A stretch of 64,000 nt of DNA, taken from contig JYOB01000003.1 of assembly GCA_000955795.1 (NCBI GenBank), positions 286,428 through 350,427 of the forward strand, given 5' to 3'. The DNA comes from Burkholderiaceae bacterium 26. Its GTDB lineage: Bacteria; Pseudomonadota; Gammaproteobacteria; Burkholderiales; Burkholderiaceae. The notes under the pieces were generated by a model, which was not told the origin of the DNA, made no database searches, and saw only the letters and a program-made list of their open reading frames with translations. The translations under genes and the position numbers were made by a program. Shown one piece after another: positions 18,780 to 29,159 of the stretch (positions within the stretch are counted from its first letter, which is position 1; the number at the start of each line of letters is the position of its first letter).

Positions 18780-19721
18780 TCAGAGCTCGTATGCTTCGTG
18801 ATCGCCTGACATGAGTTGCTCGACCAGCTTGCGCGTCAGCGTTGGCGCAAACAGCTCGATGAAGGTGTAGACGAAGCCGCGCAAATACGCGCCTTGTTTG
18901 ACGCCCAGGTGCGTGACGTTGGTGCCGAACAGGTGTCCGGCCGGAATCGCGCGCAGGTTGCGGTCGCGCTCGGCGTCAAAGGCGACGCCCGCCACGATGC
19001 CCACGCCCAGGCCCACTTCCACATACGTCTTGATGACGTCTGCGTCGATGGCCTCCAGCACGATATCGGGCTTGATCTGGCGCAGCTCGAAGGCGTGGTC
19101 GATCTTGGGCCGGCCGGCAAAGTGCTGGTCGTACGTGACGATTGGGTAACCCTTCAGGTCTTCCAGCGTCAGGTGCTGGCGCGACAGAAGCGGGTGATCA
19201 GGCGGCGTCACCACCACATGCTGCCACTGGTAGCCCGGGATCGAGATCAGATCCTTCACATGCGACATGCCTTCGGTGGCGATGGCAAGGTCGGCCTGGT
19301 CGTGCAGCACCATCTCAGCAATCTGCGCGGGCGTGCCCTGCTGAATGGACAGGCGCACCTTGGGGTATTTGCGCGTGAACTCGGCAATCGCCTTGGGCAG
19401 CGCGTAGCGCGCCTGCGTGTGCGTGGTGGCGATGGTGAAGTTGCCTTGGTCCTGGGCGGCGTAGTCCTTGCCGACGCGCTTGAGGGTTTCGACCTCTTCC
19501 AGCACGCGCTCGACCGAGGCCAGGATGCGCCGGCCCGGTTCCGTGAGACCCCGGATGCGCTTGCCGTGCCGGGTGAAGATATCGACGCCCAACTCCTCTT
19601 CCAGCTCAATGATGGCTTTGGAGACGCCTGGTTGTGACGTATAGAGCGCTTTCGCGGCCTCTGTCAGGTTGAATTTCTGCCGCACGGCTTCGCGCACGAA
19701 GCGAAATTGGTGAAGGTTCAT
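18780..19721 (-). CDS. cysB: CysB-like LysR-family transcriptional regulator
   Basis: A 313-residue LysR-type regulator. The N-terminal HTH (FNLTEAAKALYTSQPGVSKA) and the following LGVDIFTRHGKRI match the CysB/Cbl subfamily closely, as does the effector-domain start TTHTQARYALP. CysB activates sulfate assimilation genes in response to O-acetylserine or N-acetylserine and is blocked by sulfide. It is divergent from the TauE/SafE transporter and the cys operon across a 155-base gap with an AT-rich core (19779-19830), where CysB would bind. Cbl, the taurine-sulfonate regulator, is an alternative, but the neighbours favour CysB. Confidence 0.9.
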   Translation of the reverse strand: MNLHQFRFVREAVRQKFNLTEAAKALYTSQPGVSKAIIELEEELGVDIFTRHGKRIRGLTEPGRRILASVERVLEEVETLKRVGKDYAAQDQGNFTIATTHTQARYALPKAIAEFTRKYPKVRLSIQQGTPAQIAEMVLHDQADLAIATEGMSHVKDLISIPGYQWQHVVVTPPDHPLLSRQHLTLEDLKGYPIVTYDQHFAGRPKIDHAFELRQIKPDIVLEAIDADVIKTYVEVGLGVGIVAGVAFDAERDRNLRAIPAGHLFGTNVTHLGVKQGAYLRGFVYTFIELFAPTLTRKLVEQLMSGDHEAYEL

Positions 19722-19876
19722 GGCTGCGCGGTCGATAAAGAAGAACGGGTGCGAACTGACCGCTACTTATAACCGACGCCATATAAACAAACAATTTTTT
19801 ATTGGTTTGGGATATGAGGCCCGTTCATTACGATGCTCGAACTTCGTGATAACACGCCCTCACTGTCCCCCGCGCT

Positions 19877-20650
19877 ATGACGCTCGCCTATACGGTTTCC
19901 GGTTTGCTGGTCGGCCTGTTGGTCGGCCTGACGGGCGTTGGCGGTGGCTCGCTGATGACTCCGCTGCTGACGCTGATGTTCGGCTTTTCGCCGGCAACCG
20001 CTGTCGGCACGGACTTGGCATTCGCCTCGTTGACCAAGGGCGTCGGCACGATCGCACATCGCAGCCACGGTCATATTCGCTGGGACATCGTCAAGCGCCT
20101 CTGCCTGGGCAGTCTGCCCGCAGCGCTGGTGACGGTGATCGTGCTGAAGACCGCCGGCAACCTGGATGCGGAGTGGATGCACGTGATTCGCGTAACGATC
20201 GGCGCGTCGGTCATCCTGACGGTGATTTCGCTGCTGTTCCGTCAGCGCGTATTGGGCTGGCTGGCGGCCAACCCGCGTTATCGTCTGCAGGGCACGGCAC
20301 TGGCCGTGGCCACGGTCATCGTCGGCGTGGTGCTGGGTGTGCTGGTGACGGTGTCGTCCATTGGCGCAGGTGCCGTGGGCGCGACGCTGATCCTGATCCT
20401 GTATCCCGAATTGAAGAGCGCCGAAGTGGCTGGCACCGACATCGCCTATGCCGTGCCGCTGACCGCCGTGGCGGGCCTGGGTCACATGTACCTGGGCACG
20501 ATCGACTGGAACCTGCTGGTGTCGCTGCTGGTGGGCTCCATCCCGGGTATCTGGCTGGGCGCGCGCCTGTCCAAGAATCTGCCGGAACGTCTGGTGCGCG
20601 GCGCGCTTGCCGCCACGCTGACGATCACGGCCATCAAGCTGGTGTCGTGA
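19877..20650 (+). CDS. TauE/SafE-family anion transporter
   Basis: A 257-residue membrane protein with about 7-8 hydrophobic segments. Two internal glycine-rich repeats mark the family: GLLVGLTGVGGGSLMTPLL near the N-terminus and LVTVSSIGAGAVGATLIL in the second half. TauE/SafE proteins move sulfite, sulfoacetate or other anions across the inner membrane. Its place between the CysB gene and cysI strongly suggests a sulfur oxyanion as substrate. The gap to cysI is 125 bases, so it may share the operon or cysI may have its own promoter. Confidence 0.88.
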   Translation: MTLAYTVSGLLVGLLVGLTGVGGGSLMTPLLTLMFGFSPATAVGTDLAFASLTKGVGTIAHRSHGHIRWDIVKRLCLGSLPAALVTVIVLKTAGNLDAEWMHVIRVTIGASVILTVISLLFRQRVLGWLAANPRYRLQGTALAVATVIVGVVLGVLVTVSSIGAGAVGATLILILYPELKSAEVAGTDIAYAVPLTAVAGLGHMYLGTIDWNLLVSLLVGSIPGIWLGARLSKNLPERLVRGALAATLTITAIKLVS

Positions 20651-20775
20651 TGCGTGATCTCATGCCGACCCCGCTCGATTGTGGCTGCCGTCGCTGAGCC
20701 GACAGCAGCACCATAACGAAACGCTTTCCCCCAATTGAATCGCACGCCGGCCCAGCCGGATTGGACCGAACAGTC

Positions 20776-22437
<1,662 letters not shown>

Positions 22438-22455
22438 CCGCCGAGGGAAATGAAC

Positions 22456-23004
22456 ATGAGCAAGATCATCAAGCTGCAAAACGGTGCCCCGCAAATCGTG
22501 GCTGACGAATGGACCGTGCTGCGCGCGCCGGAAGGCGGCGAACTGACGCAAGCCGATGTGGATGCCGCTGCGCACGCCATCGTGCCGCTGGCCTATTGGC
22601 AAGCCAACCGCGACGCGCTGCTCGGCCGCGCCCGCGCTGGCACGCTGGCCGTCTGGCTCGCTCCCGACGACGAGCCGTTTGCACTGGAGGCTGACCTGCC
22701 GAACCTGCCGCTGGTGGCCGTGGATTTTCCGGTCTTCCGCGATGGCCGAGGCTACAGCACTGCGTTCCTGCTGCGCCAACGCCTGGGCTTTACGCGTGAG
22801 TTGCGCGCCATTGGCGACGTGCTGCGCGATCAGCTCGACTTCATGCGCCGCTGCGGCTTTGATGCCTACGCCGTGCGTGCAGACAAGAACATCGACGATG
22901 CCCTGAACGGCTTTGGCGAGATCAGCGTGCGCTACCAGGGCGCCATCGACGAGCCGCGTCCGCTGTTCCGCCGCGAGCGCGCAACCGAGGCGAATGCAGC
23001 ATGA
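22456..23004 (+). CDS. DUF934 protein, probable sulfite reductase accessory
   Basis: A 182-residue soluble protein of the DUF934 family. Sequence characters are the DFPVFRDGRGYSTAFLLRQRLGF stretch (key part FPVFRDGRGYS) and ELRAIGDVLRDQLDFMRRCGFDAY. There is no cofactor motif. The ATG at 22456 lies 8 bases from a GAGGGAA ribosome binding site; an ATG at 22450 is too close to it. It sits between cysI and cysH and overlaps cysH by four bases (ATGA). In published work the family is linked to sulfite reductases that lack CysJ, as an electron-transfer or assembly partner; the precise role here is inference. Confidence 0.88.
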   Translation: MSKIIKLQNGAPQIVADEWTVLRAPEGGELTQADVDAAAHAIVPLAYWQANRDALLGRARAGTLAVWLAPDDEPFALEADLPNLPLVAVDFPVFRDGRGYSTAFLLRQRLGFTRELRAIGDVLRDQLDFMRRCGFDAYAVRADKNIDDALNGFGEISVRYQGAIDEPRPLFRRERATEANAA

Positions 23005-23828
23005 GCGACACCCAAGACATCGCCGTGTCCGAAGTGCCGGTGTCCGCAATCGGGCGCCCGGTGCTGTGGACGCGCCCCGTCTACACTGGCACGGCTGAAG
23101 CCCTGGCTGCGAAGGAAGCCGCGCTGTTCGAGCGCCTGGCCGAGATTTCCGCCAAGCACGGCGTGGCAAAGTTCGCCACCAGCCTCGCTGCCGAAGACAT
23201 GGTCGTGACCGATGCGATCCTGCGCAGCCCCGAGGCCGTGCGGGCGCACCTGCCGATCTTCACGCTGCAGACCGGCCGCTTGCACGCCGAAACGCTGGCC
23301 ATGCTTGATCGCATTCGCGCGCACTACGGTTATGCGATCGAGCAGTACGCACCGGACGCCCGCGCAGTGGAAGCCTACGTGCGCGACCACGGTCTCAACG
23401 CGTTTTACGACAGCATTGAACTGCGCAAAGCCTGCTGCAACATCCGCAAAGTGGTGCCGCTGAATCGCGCGCTCAAAGACGCCGACGCGTGGCTTACGGG
23501 CCAGCGCCGCGAGCAGGCCGTCACCCGTGCCGACCTGCCGTTTGCGGAGGACGACGACGCGCGCGGCATCGCCAAATACAACCCGCTGTTCGACTGGTCC
23601 GAGGCAGAAGTCTGGGCTTACCTCGAACAACACAACGTGCCGACCAACGCGCTGCACGACAAGGGCTATCCGAGTATCGGCTGCGAGCCTTGCACGCGCG
23701 CGGTGCGTGCCGGTGAAGACGTACGCGCCGGCCGCTGGTGGTGGGAATCGCGCGACAGCAAGGAATGCGGTCTGCATGCGGCAAATGCGGTGACAAATTC
23801 GGCGACGGATCTGTCGCAAAAGAATTGA
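23001..23828 (+). CDS. cysH: Adenylyl-sulfate (APS) reductase
   Basis: A 275-residue reductase that makes sulfite from activated sulfate with thioredoxin or glutathione electrons. The 4Fe-4S cysteine set of APS-type enzymes is present: C145-C146 (RKACCNIRK) and C228-x2-C231 (GCEPCTR). The C-terminal catalytic cysteine lies in KECGLH (C256). PAPS-type CysH lacks the CC...CxxC pairs, so this enzyme should reduce APS directly and no APS kinase is required; none is found in the window. The gene overlaps the DUF934 stop by four bases. Confidence 0.93.
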   Translation: MSDTQDIAVSEVPVSAIGRPVLWTRPVYTGTAEALAAKEAALFERLAEISAKHGVAKFATSLAAEDMVVTDAILRSPEAVRAHLPIFTLQTGRLHAETLAMLDRIRAHYGYAIEQYAPDARAVEAYVRDHGLNAFYDSIELRKACCNIRKVVPLNRALKDADAWLTGQRREQAVTRADLPFAEDDDARGIAKYNPLFDWSEAEVWAYLEQHNVPTNALHDKGYPSIGCEPCTRAVRAGEDVRAGRWWWESRDSKECGLHAANAVTNSATDLSQKN

Positions 23829-23848
23829 GCGAGAGCTAAGGAAGAATC

Positions 23849-24799
23849 ATGGGAGTGATGAGCGAGATCCCCGGCACGGCCCTGACGCCTGTGCAGAATG
23901 AACACCTCGACTGGCTGGAAGCCGAGTCGATCTACATCATCCGCGAGGTGGTGGCCGAATGCCGCAACCCGGCGCTGCTGTTTTCGGGCGGCAAGGATTC
24001 GATCGTAATGCTGCATCTGGCGCTCAAGGCATTCCGCCTGGGCGATCGCAAGATCGATCTGCCGTTCCCGCTGGTGCACATCGACACGGGTCACAACTAC
24101 CCGGAAGTGATCGCCTTCCGCGACGAGCAGGTTGCCAAGCTGGGCGCGCGCCTGGTGGTCGGGCATGTGGAAGATTCCATCAAGCGCGGCACGGTGCGCC
24201 TGCGCAAGGAAACCGACTCGCGCAACGCGGCCCAGGCCGTCACGCTGCTGGAAACGATCGAATCGCACGGCTTCGACGCCCTGATGGGCGGCGCCCGCCG
24301 CGATGAAGAGAAGGCCCGCGCGAAGGAACGCATCTTCTCGTTCCGCGACGAGTTCGGCCAGTGGGATCCGAAGGCCCAGCGCCCGGAACTCTGGAGCCTG
24401 TACAACGCCCGTATGGCGCAGGGCGAGCAGATGCGCGTGTTCCCGATCTCCAACTGGACGGAACTCGACGTGTGGCAGTACATCGCTCGCGAGAACCTGG
24501 CCCTGCCGCCGATCTACTACGCGCATCAACGTGAAGTCGTGCGCAAGAACGGCCTGCTGGTGCCCGTCACGTCGATCACGCCCAAGGCCGACGGCGACGT
24601 GAGCGAAGTCCTGTCGGTGCGCTTCCGTACCGTGGGCGACATCAGCTGCACATGCCCGGTGGCGAGCACCGCCGCCACGCCGGCCGAGATCATCGCCGAG
24701 ACGGCCGTTACCGAAATCACCGAACGCGGCGCCACGCGCATGGACGACCAGACGAGCGAAGCCTCGATGGAAAAGCGCAAGAAGGAAGGGTATTTCTGA
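23849..24799 (+). CDS. cysD: Sulfate adenylyltransferase subunit 2
   Basis: A 316-residue ATP pyrophosphatase-fold subunit that adenylates sulfate to APS using ATP. The PP-loop motif is LLFSGGKDSIVML, and FPLVHIDTGHNYPEV is the conserved second strand. A possible alternative start is MSEIPG at 23858. It forms a complex with the GTPase subunit CysN, whose ATG begins two bases after this stop. A GCTAAGGAAG ribosome binding site precedes 23849. Confidence 0.95.
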   Translation: MGVMSEIPGTALTPVQNEHLDWLEAESIYIIREVVAECRNPALLFSGGKDSIVMLHLALKAFRLGDRKIDLPFPLVHIDTGHNYPEVIAFRDEQVAKLGARLVVGHVEDSIKRGTVRLRKETDSRNAAQAVTLLETIESHGFDALMGGARRDEEKARAKERIFSFRDEFGQWDPKAQRPELWSLYNARMAQGEQMRVFPISNWTELDVWQYIARENLALPPIYYAHQREVVRKNGLLVPVTSITPKADGDVSEVLSVRFRTVGDISCTCPVASTAATPAEIIAETAVTEITERGATRMDDQTSEASMEKRKKEGYF

Positions 24800-24801
24800 T
24801 C

Positions 24802-26133
24802 ATGACGACGAATTCGACGCACCCAGCGACGCATCCTGCATCGCACCAAGGCCTGCTGCGCTTCATCACCGCCGGTTCCGTTGACGACGGCAAGAGCACG
24901 CTGATCGGCCGCTTGCTGTACGACAGCAAGGCCGTGCTGACCGACCAGTTGCAAGCGCTGGCCAACGCCAAGAACAAACGCACTGCCGGCGAGCAGATCG
25001 ACTTCTCGCTGCTGACCGACGGCCTGGAAGCCGAGCGCGAGCAGGGCATCACGATTGACGTGGCGTACCGCTATTTCTCGACCGCGCGCCGCAAGTTCAT
25101 CATTGCGGATACGCCGGGCCACGAGCAGTACACGCGCAACATGGTGACCGGTGCCTCGACCGCGCACGCCGCCATCATCCTGATCGATGCCACGCGTGTG
25201 ACGACCGTTGACGGCAAGACGGAGTTGCTGGCTCAGACCAAGCGCCATTCGGCCATCGTGAAGCTGCTGGAACTGCAGCACGTGATCGTGGCCATCAACA
25301 AGATGGATCTGGTCGACTACAGCGAAACGCGTTTCAACGAAATCCGTACCGCCTACGATGCATTGGCCACGCAACTGGGCTTGCGCGACGTGCGCTACGT
25401 GCCGGTGTCTGCGCTGCGCGGCGACAACATCGTGCACGCGTCCGAAGCCATGCCGTGGTACCAAGGTGAGCCGCTGCTGGCGTTGCTGGAAGATCTGAAG
25501 GTGGAAGAGACCGCCCCGGCGGGCGACGACGCGCTGCGCTTCCCGGTGCAGCTGGTGGCGCGCCAGGACGGCTCGCAGGCGGATGATTTCCGCGGCTACA
25601 TGGGCCGCGTGGAAGCCGGCACGGTGCGCGTCGGCCAAGCCGTGCGCGTGTTGCCTGCCAACCGCGAAACCACGGTGGCCGAAGTGCTCACGCCCAATGG
25701 CGCAGCTGATTCTGCCGGCCCCGGCGAGACCATCACCGTGCGTCTGGCCGACGACGTGGACATCTCGCGCGGCGACACGATCGTTGCTGCTCCGACGACT
25801 GCCGCCAACGCTGCCAAGAAGCTGCATGCCGACCTGTGCTGGTTCGACGAGCATGAGCTGAACCCGGCCCGCAAGTACGTGCTCAAGCACACCACGGCTA
25901 CCGTGTTCGCACGCGTGTCGGATGTGGAGCGCGTGCTGGACGTGCATACGCTGTCGCACGAAACCGGCCGCAAGCAGATCGCGCTCAACGATATCGGCAC
26001 GGTCAACATCAGCTTGCAGAAGGCGATTGTCTGCGATGCGTATGGCGACAACCCGGCCACCGGCGCGTTCATCCTGGTGGACGAAGCCACGCACCACACG
26101 GTGGCAGCTGGCATGATCCGTGCATTTTCCTAA
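24802..26133 (+). CDS. cysN: Sulfate adenylyltransferase subunit 1 (GTPase)
   Basis: A 443-residue EF-Tu-like GTPase that drives APS formation by CysD. G motifs are GSVDDGKSTL (G1), DTPGHEQYT (G3) and NKMD (G4). The C-terminal beta-barrel domains follow. There is no fused APS kinase domain (length ends at the GTPase core), consistent with the APS-type CysH. The start is MTTNSTH at 24802; a longer in-frame reading overlaps cysD and is rejected. A GC-rich hairpin lies in the 56-base gap to cobA. Confidence 0.95.
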   Translation: MTTNSTHPATHPASHQGLLRFITAGSVDDGKSTLIGRLLYDSKAVLTDQLQALANAKNKRTAGEQIDFSLLTDGLEAEREQGITIDVAYRYFSTARRKFIIADTPGHEQYTRNMVTGASTAHAAIILIDATRVTTVDGKTELLAQTKRHSAIVKLLELQHVIVAINKMDLVDYSETRFNEIRTAYDALATQLGLRDVRYVPVSALRGDNIVHASEAMPWYQGEPLLALLEDLKVEETAPAGDDALRFPVQLVARQDGSQADDFRGYMGRVEAGTVRVGQAVRVLPANRETTVAEVLTPNGAADSAGPGETITVRLADDVDISRGDTIVAAPTTAANAAKKLHADLCWFDEHELNPARKYVLKHTTATVFARVSDVERVLDVHTLSHETGRKQIALNDIGTVNISLQKAIVCDAYGDNPATGAFILVDEATHHTVAAGMIRAFS

Positions 26134-26140
26134 TGTGGAT

Positions 26141-26162
26141 GGGGCGCGGTAAGTTGCGCCCC
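26141..26162 (+). other. Intercistronic hairpin between cysN and cobA
   Basis: Stem GGGGCGC / GCGCCCC with an 8-base loop. No T-run follows, so it is not a standard terminator. It may stabilise the upstream mRNA or lower expression of cobA relative to the cys genes. Confidence 0.5.
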
Positions 26163-26189
26163 GCAGGAAAAAGCAAAGGAACCTAGGCA

Positions 26190-26996
26190 ATGGAAGCGAA
26201 GACCCCCAAAACACTCGGCCGCGTGAGCCTGATTGGTGCCGGCCCCGGCGCGGCGGACCTCATCACGGTGCGCGGTGCACGATTGTTGGGCGAAGCCGAG
26301 GTCGTGCTGCATGACGCACTGGTCTCGCCGGAGGTCTTCCAATACTGCCCGCAGGCTGTGCTGATTGCGGTCGGCAAGCGCTGCGGTAAGCGTTCGACCG
26401 CGCAGCGCTTCATCAATCGCCAACTCGTCGATCTGGCCACCAAATATCAGCGCGTGGTGCGCCTGAAGGGCGGCGATCCGATGCTGTTCGGCCGTGCCGA
26501 CGAGGAACTGCAGGCGCTCGAGCAAGCGGGCATCGACTACGAAATCGTTCCTGGCATTACGGCAGCGCTGGCAGCCGCTTCGGCGATCCGCCAGCCGCTA
26601 ACCAAGCGCGGTGTTGCTCGCAGCGTCGCGTTTGTTACGCAAGCCAAGGCCGCCGATCCGGACACGCCGCAACCCGAAGGCGTCGTGCCGGAACCCGTTG
26701 CGCAGGCCGATTCGCTCGTCTACTACATGGGCCGCGATCAAGCTGCCTCCATCGCCGCGGACCTGATCGCCCGTGGCCGCGCACCGTCGACGCCCGCTTG
26801 GGTGGTCGAGGCTGTCACCACGCCCGAGCAGCGCTCTGCCTGTTTCACCCTGCAGCAGATGGCCGATGGTGCCGCCGCGGAGTGGATCAATCCAGAGCAT
26901 CCGAGCCTGCTGATGATCGGTGACGCGTTTGCCGCGCGGGCGACGGTGGCTGCGCCGGAAGCCTTCTCCGGCGAGCCCCGCGCGCTGGCTGCCTGA
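26190..26996 (+). CDS. cobA: Uroporphyrinogen-III C-methyltransferase (SUMT)
   Basis: A 268-residue SAM-dependent methyltransferase that makes precorrin-2, the branch point to siroheme and cobalamin. Motifs are SLIGAGPGAADLIT (SAM site), VVRLKGGDPMLFGRADEE and VPGITAALAAASA. The length is that of a stand-alone SUMT; the CysG-type dehydrogenase/ferrochelatase domain is absent. Its position after cysN indicates that its main job is siroheme for CysI. The precorrin-2 product could also feed the cobalamin pathway. A small chelatase (CbiX) is encoded at 30686-31066. Confidence 0.93.
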   Translation: MEAKTPKTLGRVSLIGAGPGAADLITVRGARLLGEAEVVLHDALVSPEVFQYCPQAVLIAVGKRCGKRSTAQRFINRQLVDLATKYQRVVRLKGGDPMLFGRADEELQALEQAGIDYEIVPGITAALAAASAIRQPLTKRGVARSVAFVTQAKAADPDTPQPEGVVPEPVAQADSLVYYMGRDQAASIAADLIARGRAPSTPAWVVEAVTTPEQRSACFTLQQMADGAAAEWINPEHPSLLMIGDAFAARATVAAPEAFSGEPRALAA

Positions 26997-27026
26997 GTCG
27001 TACCGCAGAGTACGGTTCTGCACGGT

Positions 27027-28043
27027 TCAGAACGCCAGCGCCACCTTTCCAAACACCTGTCCGGCCTGCATGGCCCGGAATGCCTCCGGCGCGTCCTGCC
27101 ACGGCAGCACCTGATCGACGATCGGATGCAGGCCGTGCAGTGCTAGCGCCCGATTCATCGCTTCGAACGACGCACGCGAGCCGACCGATGCTGGGCGGAG
27201 GATCGCCTTGCGCGCGAAGATCTCCAGCGGATTCACGCCGCCGTCACGCCCTGCCAGGTAGCCGACAAGGTGAATCTGCCCGCCCACCCGCAGCGCTTTC
27301 AGCGAGCGCTGCAGCGTGCCACCGCCCCCCACTTCGATGACGTGATCGACGCCGCGGCCGTCCGTGCACGCGAGCACCGCCTCGTGCCATTCGGGCGTGG
27401 CGCGGTAGTTGATCGTGTCGGACTCGGGCACGCCCAGCGCCCGCACGCGCGCCAGCTTTGTGTCGCTGCTCGACAGCACGATGGGCCGGGCGCCCGCCAT
27501 CAGCGCGAACTGCACCGCAAACATCGACACGCCGCCGGTGCCCTGCACGAGCACCGTCTCGCCGGGCTGCAGGCCGCCAGCCTCGATCAGGCAATGCCAT
27601 GCGGTGAGGCCAGCGCAGGGCAGGGTGGCCGCCTCGATGGCCGATAGGTGCGGCGGTACGACCACCGCGCCGCCCGCGTCCAAGCGGATGGTGTCGGCCA
27701 GCCAGCCGTCGATTGGGCCGCCCAGCATGCGGCGCGTGTCGGCGTTGCGGAAGTCTCCGCCGTCCCAGCGTTGCCAGAAGGTGCCGGCGACGCGATCGCC
27801 AATGCTTACGCGCGTCACGTTCTCGCCAATGGCCACGACTTCCCCCACGCCATCCGACAGCGGGATCAGCGGAAGTGGAAAGCGCGTGAAGAACGTGCCA
27901 GAGACAATTTCCAGATCGCGGTAATTGAGCGACGCGGCGTGCGTGCGCACGATGATTTCGTCGGGGGCGGGCGAGGGGGTGTCGCGCTCGATGGGGCGCA
28001 GGGCGTCGATGCCGTAACCGTCGGTCAGTGCCAGGGCTTTCAT
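27027..28043 (-). CDS. Zinc-independent MDR-family NAD(P)-dependent oxidoreductase
   Basis: A 338-residue medium-chain dehydrogenase/reductase. The N-terminal SLNYRDLEIVSG and PLIPLSDGVGEVVAIG are typical of the quinone-oxidoreductase-like MDR branch. LVQGTGGVSMFAVQFALMAGA is the cofactor loop (core GTGGVS). The cysteine set of catalytic-zinc alcohol dehydrogenases is not visible, hence zinc-independent. The start is MKALALTD at 28043; ten upstream residues are possible but lack support. It is divergent from a LysR gene over 123 bases, so that regulator probably controls it. Substrate unknown. Confidence 0.86.
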   Translation of the reverse strand: MKALALTDGYGIDALRPIERDTPSPAPDEIIVRTHAASLNYRDLEIVSGTFFTRFPLPLIPLSDGVGEVVAIGENVTRVSIGDRVAGTFWQRWDGGDFRNADTRRMLGGPIDGWLADTIRLDAGGAVVVPPHLSAIEAATLPCAGLTAWHCLIEAGGLQPGETVLVQGTGGVSMFAVQFALMAGARPIVLSSSDTKLARVRALGVPESDTINYRATPEWHEAVLACTDGRGVDHVIEVGGGGTLQRSLKALRVGGQIHLVGYLAGRDGGVNPLEIFARKAILRPASVGSRASFEAMNRALALHGLHPIVDQVLPWQDAPEAFRAMQAGQVFGKVALAF

Positions 28044-28069
28044 GGTGTCCGTGTTCTCCGTGGGGATAA

Positions 28070-28109
28070 GCAACGCAACAGCGCGTCTGGCGATACTGTG
28101 GCGCGTTGC
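28070..28109. promoter_or_regulatory. Inverted repeat in the oxidoreductase/LysR intergenic region
   Basis: GCAACGC (28070-28076) and GCGTTGC (28103-28109) are exact reverse complements 26 bases apart, between two divergent starts. It may be part of a LysR binding region, although the arms are GC-rich rather than the classical T-N11-A type. Confidence 0.35.
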
Positions 28110-28166
28110 CTAAGATGAATCCAATTCAATTTACTCAAACAAAACATAACGATTGGGAATGTCTCC

Positions 28167-29063
28167 ATGCTTGAGGAAATGCGTACCTTCGTGCTGCTGG
28201 CGCAGACCGGCTCGATTGCCCGTGTGGCTGAGCGCCTGCCGCTCACGCAGCCGGCCGTCACCAAGCAGATCCAGCGGCTGGAGCGCGCGCTCGACACGGT
28301 GCTCTTCGACAGGCGCGTCAAGCCGTTCCGCCTGACAGCCGAAGGCGAAGCAGTGCTGGCACGCTGTCGCGCCATCGTCGGGGAGTTCGAGGCGCTGCGC
28401 AGCAGCGTGCGCGCGAGTGGCGAACCGGAAGGCGCGCTGCGCGTGGGCGTGAGCCATGCGGTGGGCGATGCGCGGTTTGCGCGTGTGTTGTCGGGATTGC
28501 GGGAGCGCTATCCGGCCGTGTCATTCCGCCTGAGCTGCGAGTGGGGCGGCGTGCTGCGCGAACGCTTGAAACGCGCTGAGCTGGACGCCGCGCTGTGGCT
28601 GACGCCGTCCAACGCCCGCGGTAACCATGCCGATGCGGAGACCCGCGTGATCGGCACCGAGCCCGTCAGCCTGATCGCCGCGCCCGCGCGCAAGCTGCCG
28701 GCCACGCTGTCGATGGCGCAGGTCACGGAAGAGGCCTGGGTGCTGAACCCCACGGGCTGCGAGATGCGCGCCTGGCTTCTCGGCCGCTTCGAAGCGGATC
28801 GCATGACGCCCAACGTGGCGGCGGAAGTGCAATCCGTGCCGCTGCAGCACGCGCTGGTGGCCGAAGGCTTCGGGCTGGGGTTTGCGCCCGTGCGGCTGAT
28901 CGGGCAGCAAATCGCTGAGGGTTCGCTGTCGGTGCACAAGCTCACGTCGGCGCCCGCCGAGTGGGACGTCTGCGTGCAGCGCGCACCGTCGCTCGGCCGC
29001 TTGGCGCGGGTGGTGGATGCGCTCGAATCGGCGCTGTCCACCGACGCGGCAGTGGCGCGTTAA
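28167..29063 (+). CDS. LysR-family transcriptional regulator
   Basis: A 298-residue LysR-type protein. The HTH is visible as TGSIARVAERLPLTQPAVTK followed by RLERALDTVLFDRRVKPFRLT. The C-terminal part has the effector-binding domain (ALRVGVSHAVGDARFARVL at its start). Divergent placement beside the MDR oxidoreductase gene is the classic LysR arrangement for controlling that neighbour. The effector is unknown. A possible downstream target is the small isomerase gene 96 bases after its stop. Confidence 0.88.
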   Translation: MLEEMRTFVLLAQTGSIARVAERLPLTQPAVTKQIQRLERALDTVLFDRRVKPFRLTAEGEAVLARCRAIVGEFEALRSSVRASGEPEGALRVGVSHAVGDARFARVLSGLRERYPAVSFRLSCEWGGVLRERLKRAELDAALWLTPSNARGNHADAETRVIGTEPVSLIAAPARKLPATLSMAQVTEEAWVLNPTGCEMRAWLLGRFEADRMTPNVAAEVQSVPLQHALVAEGFGLGFAPVRLIGQQIAEGSLSVHKLTSAPAEWDVCVQRAPSLGRLARVVDALESALSTDAAVAR

Positions 29064-29159
29064 TCACCTCAAGAGCGCTTTCTGCGTCGGCGTTGAACCG
29101 TCAGAGCCGCTTCGCTTCATTTTGCAACGGCCTCTTAACTCCCTTTCCGGACGCCTGCG

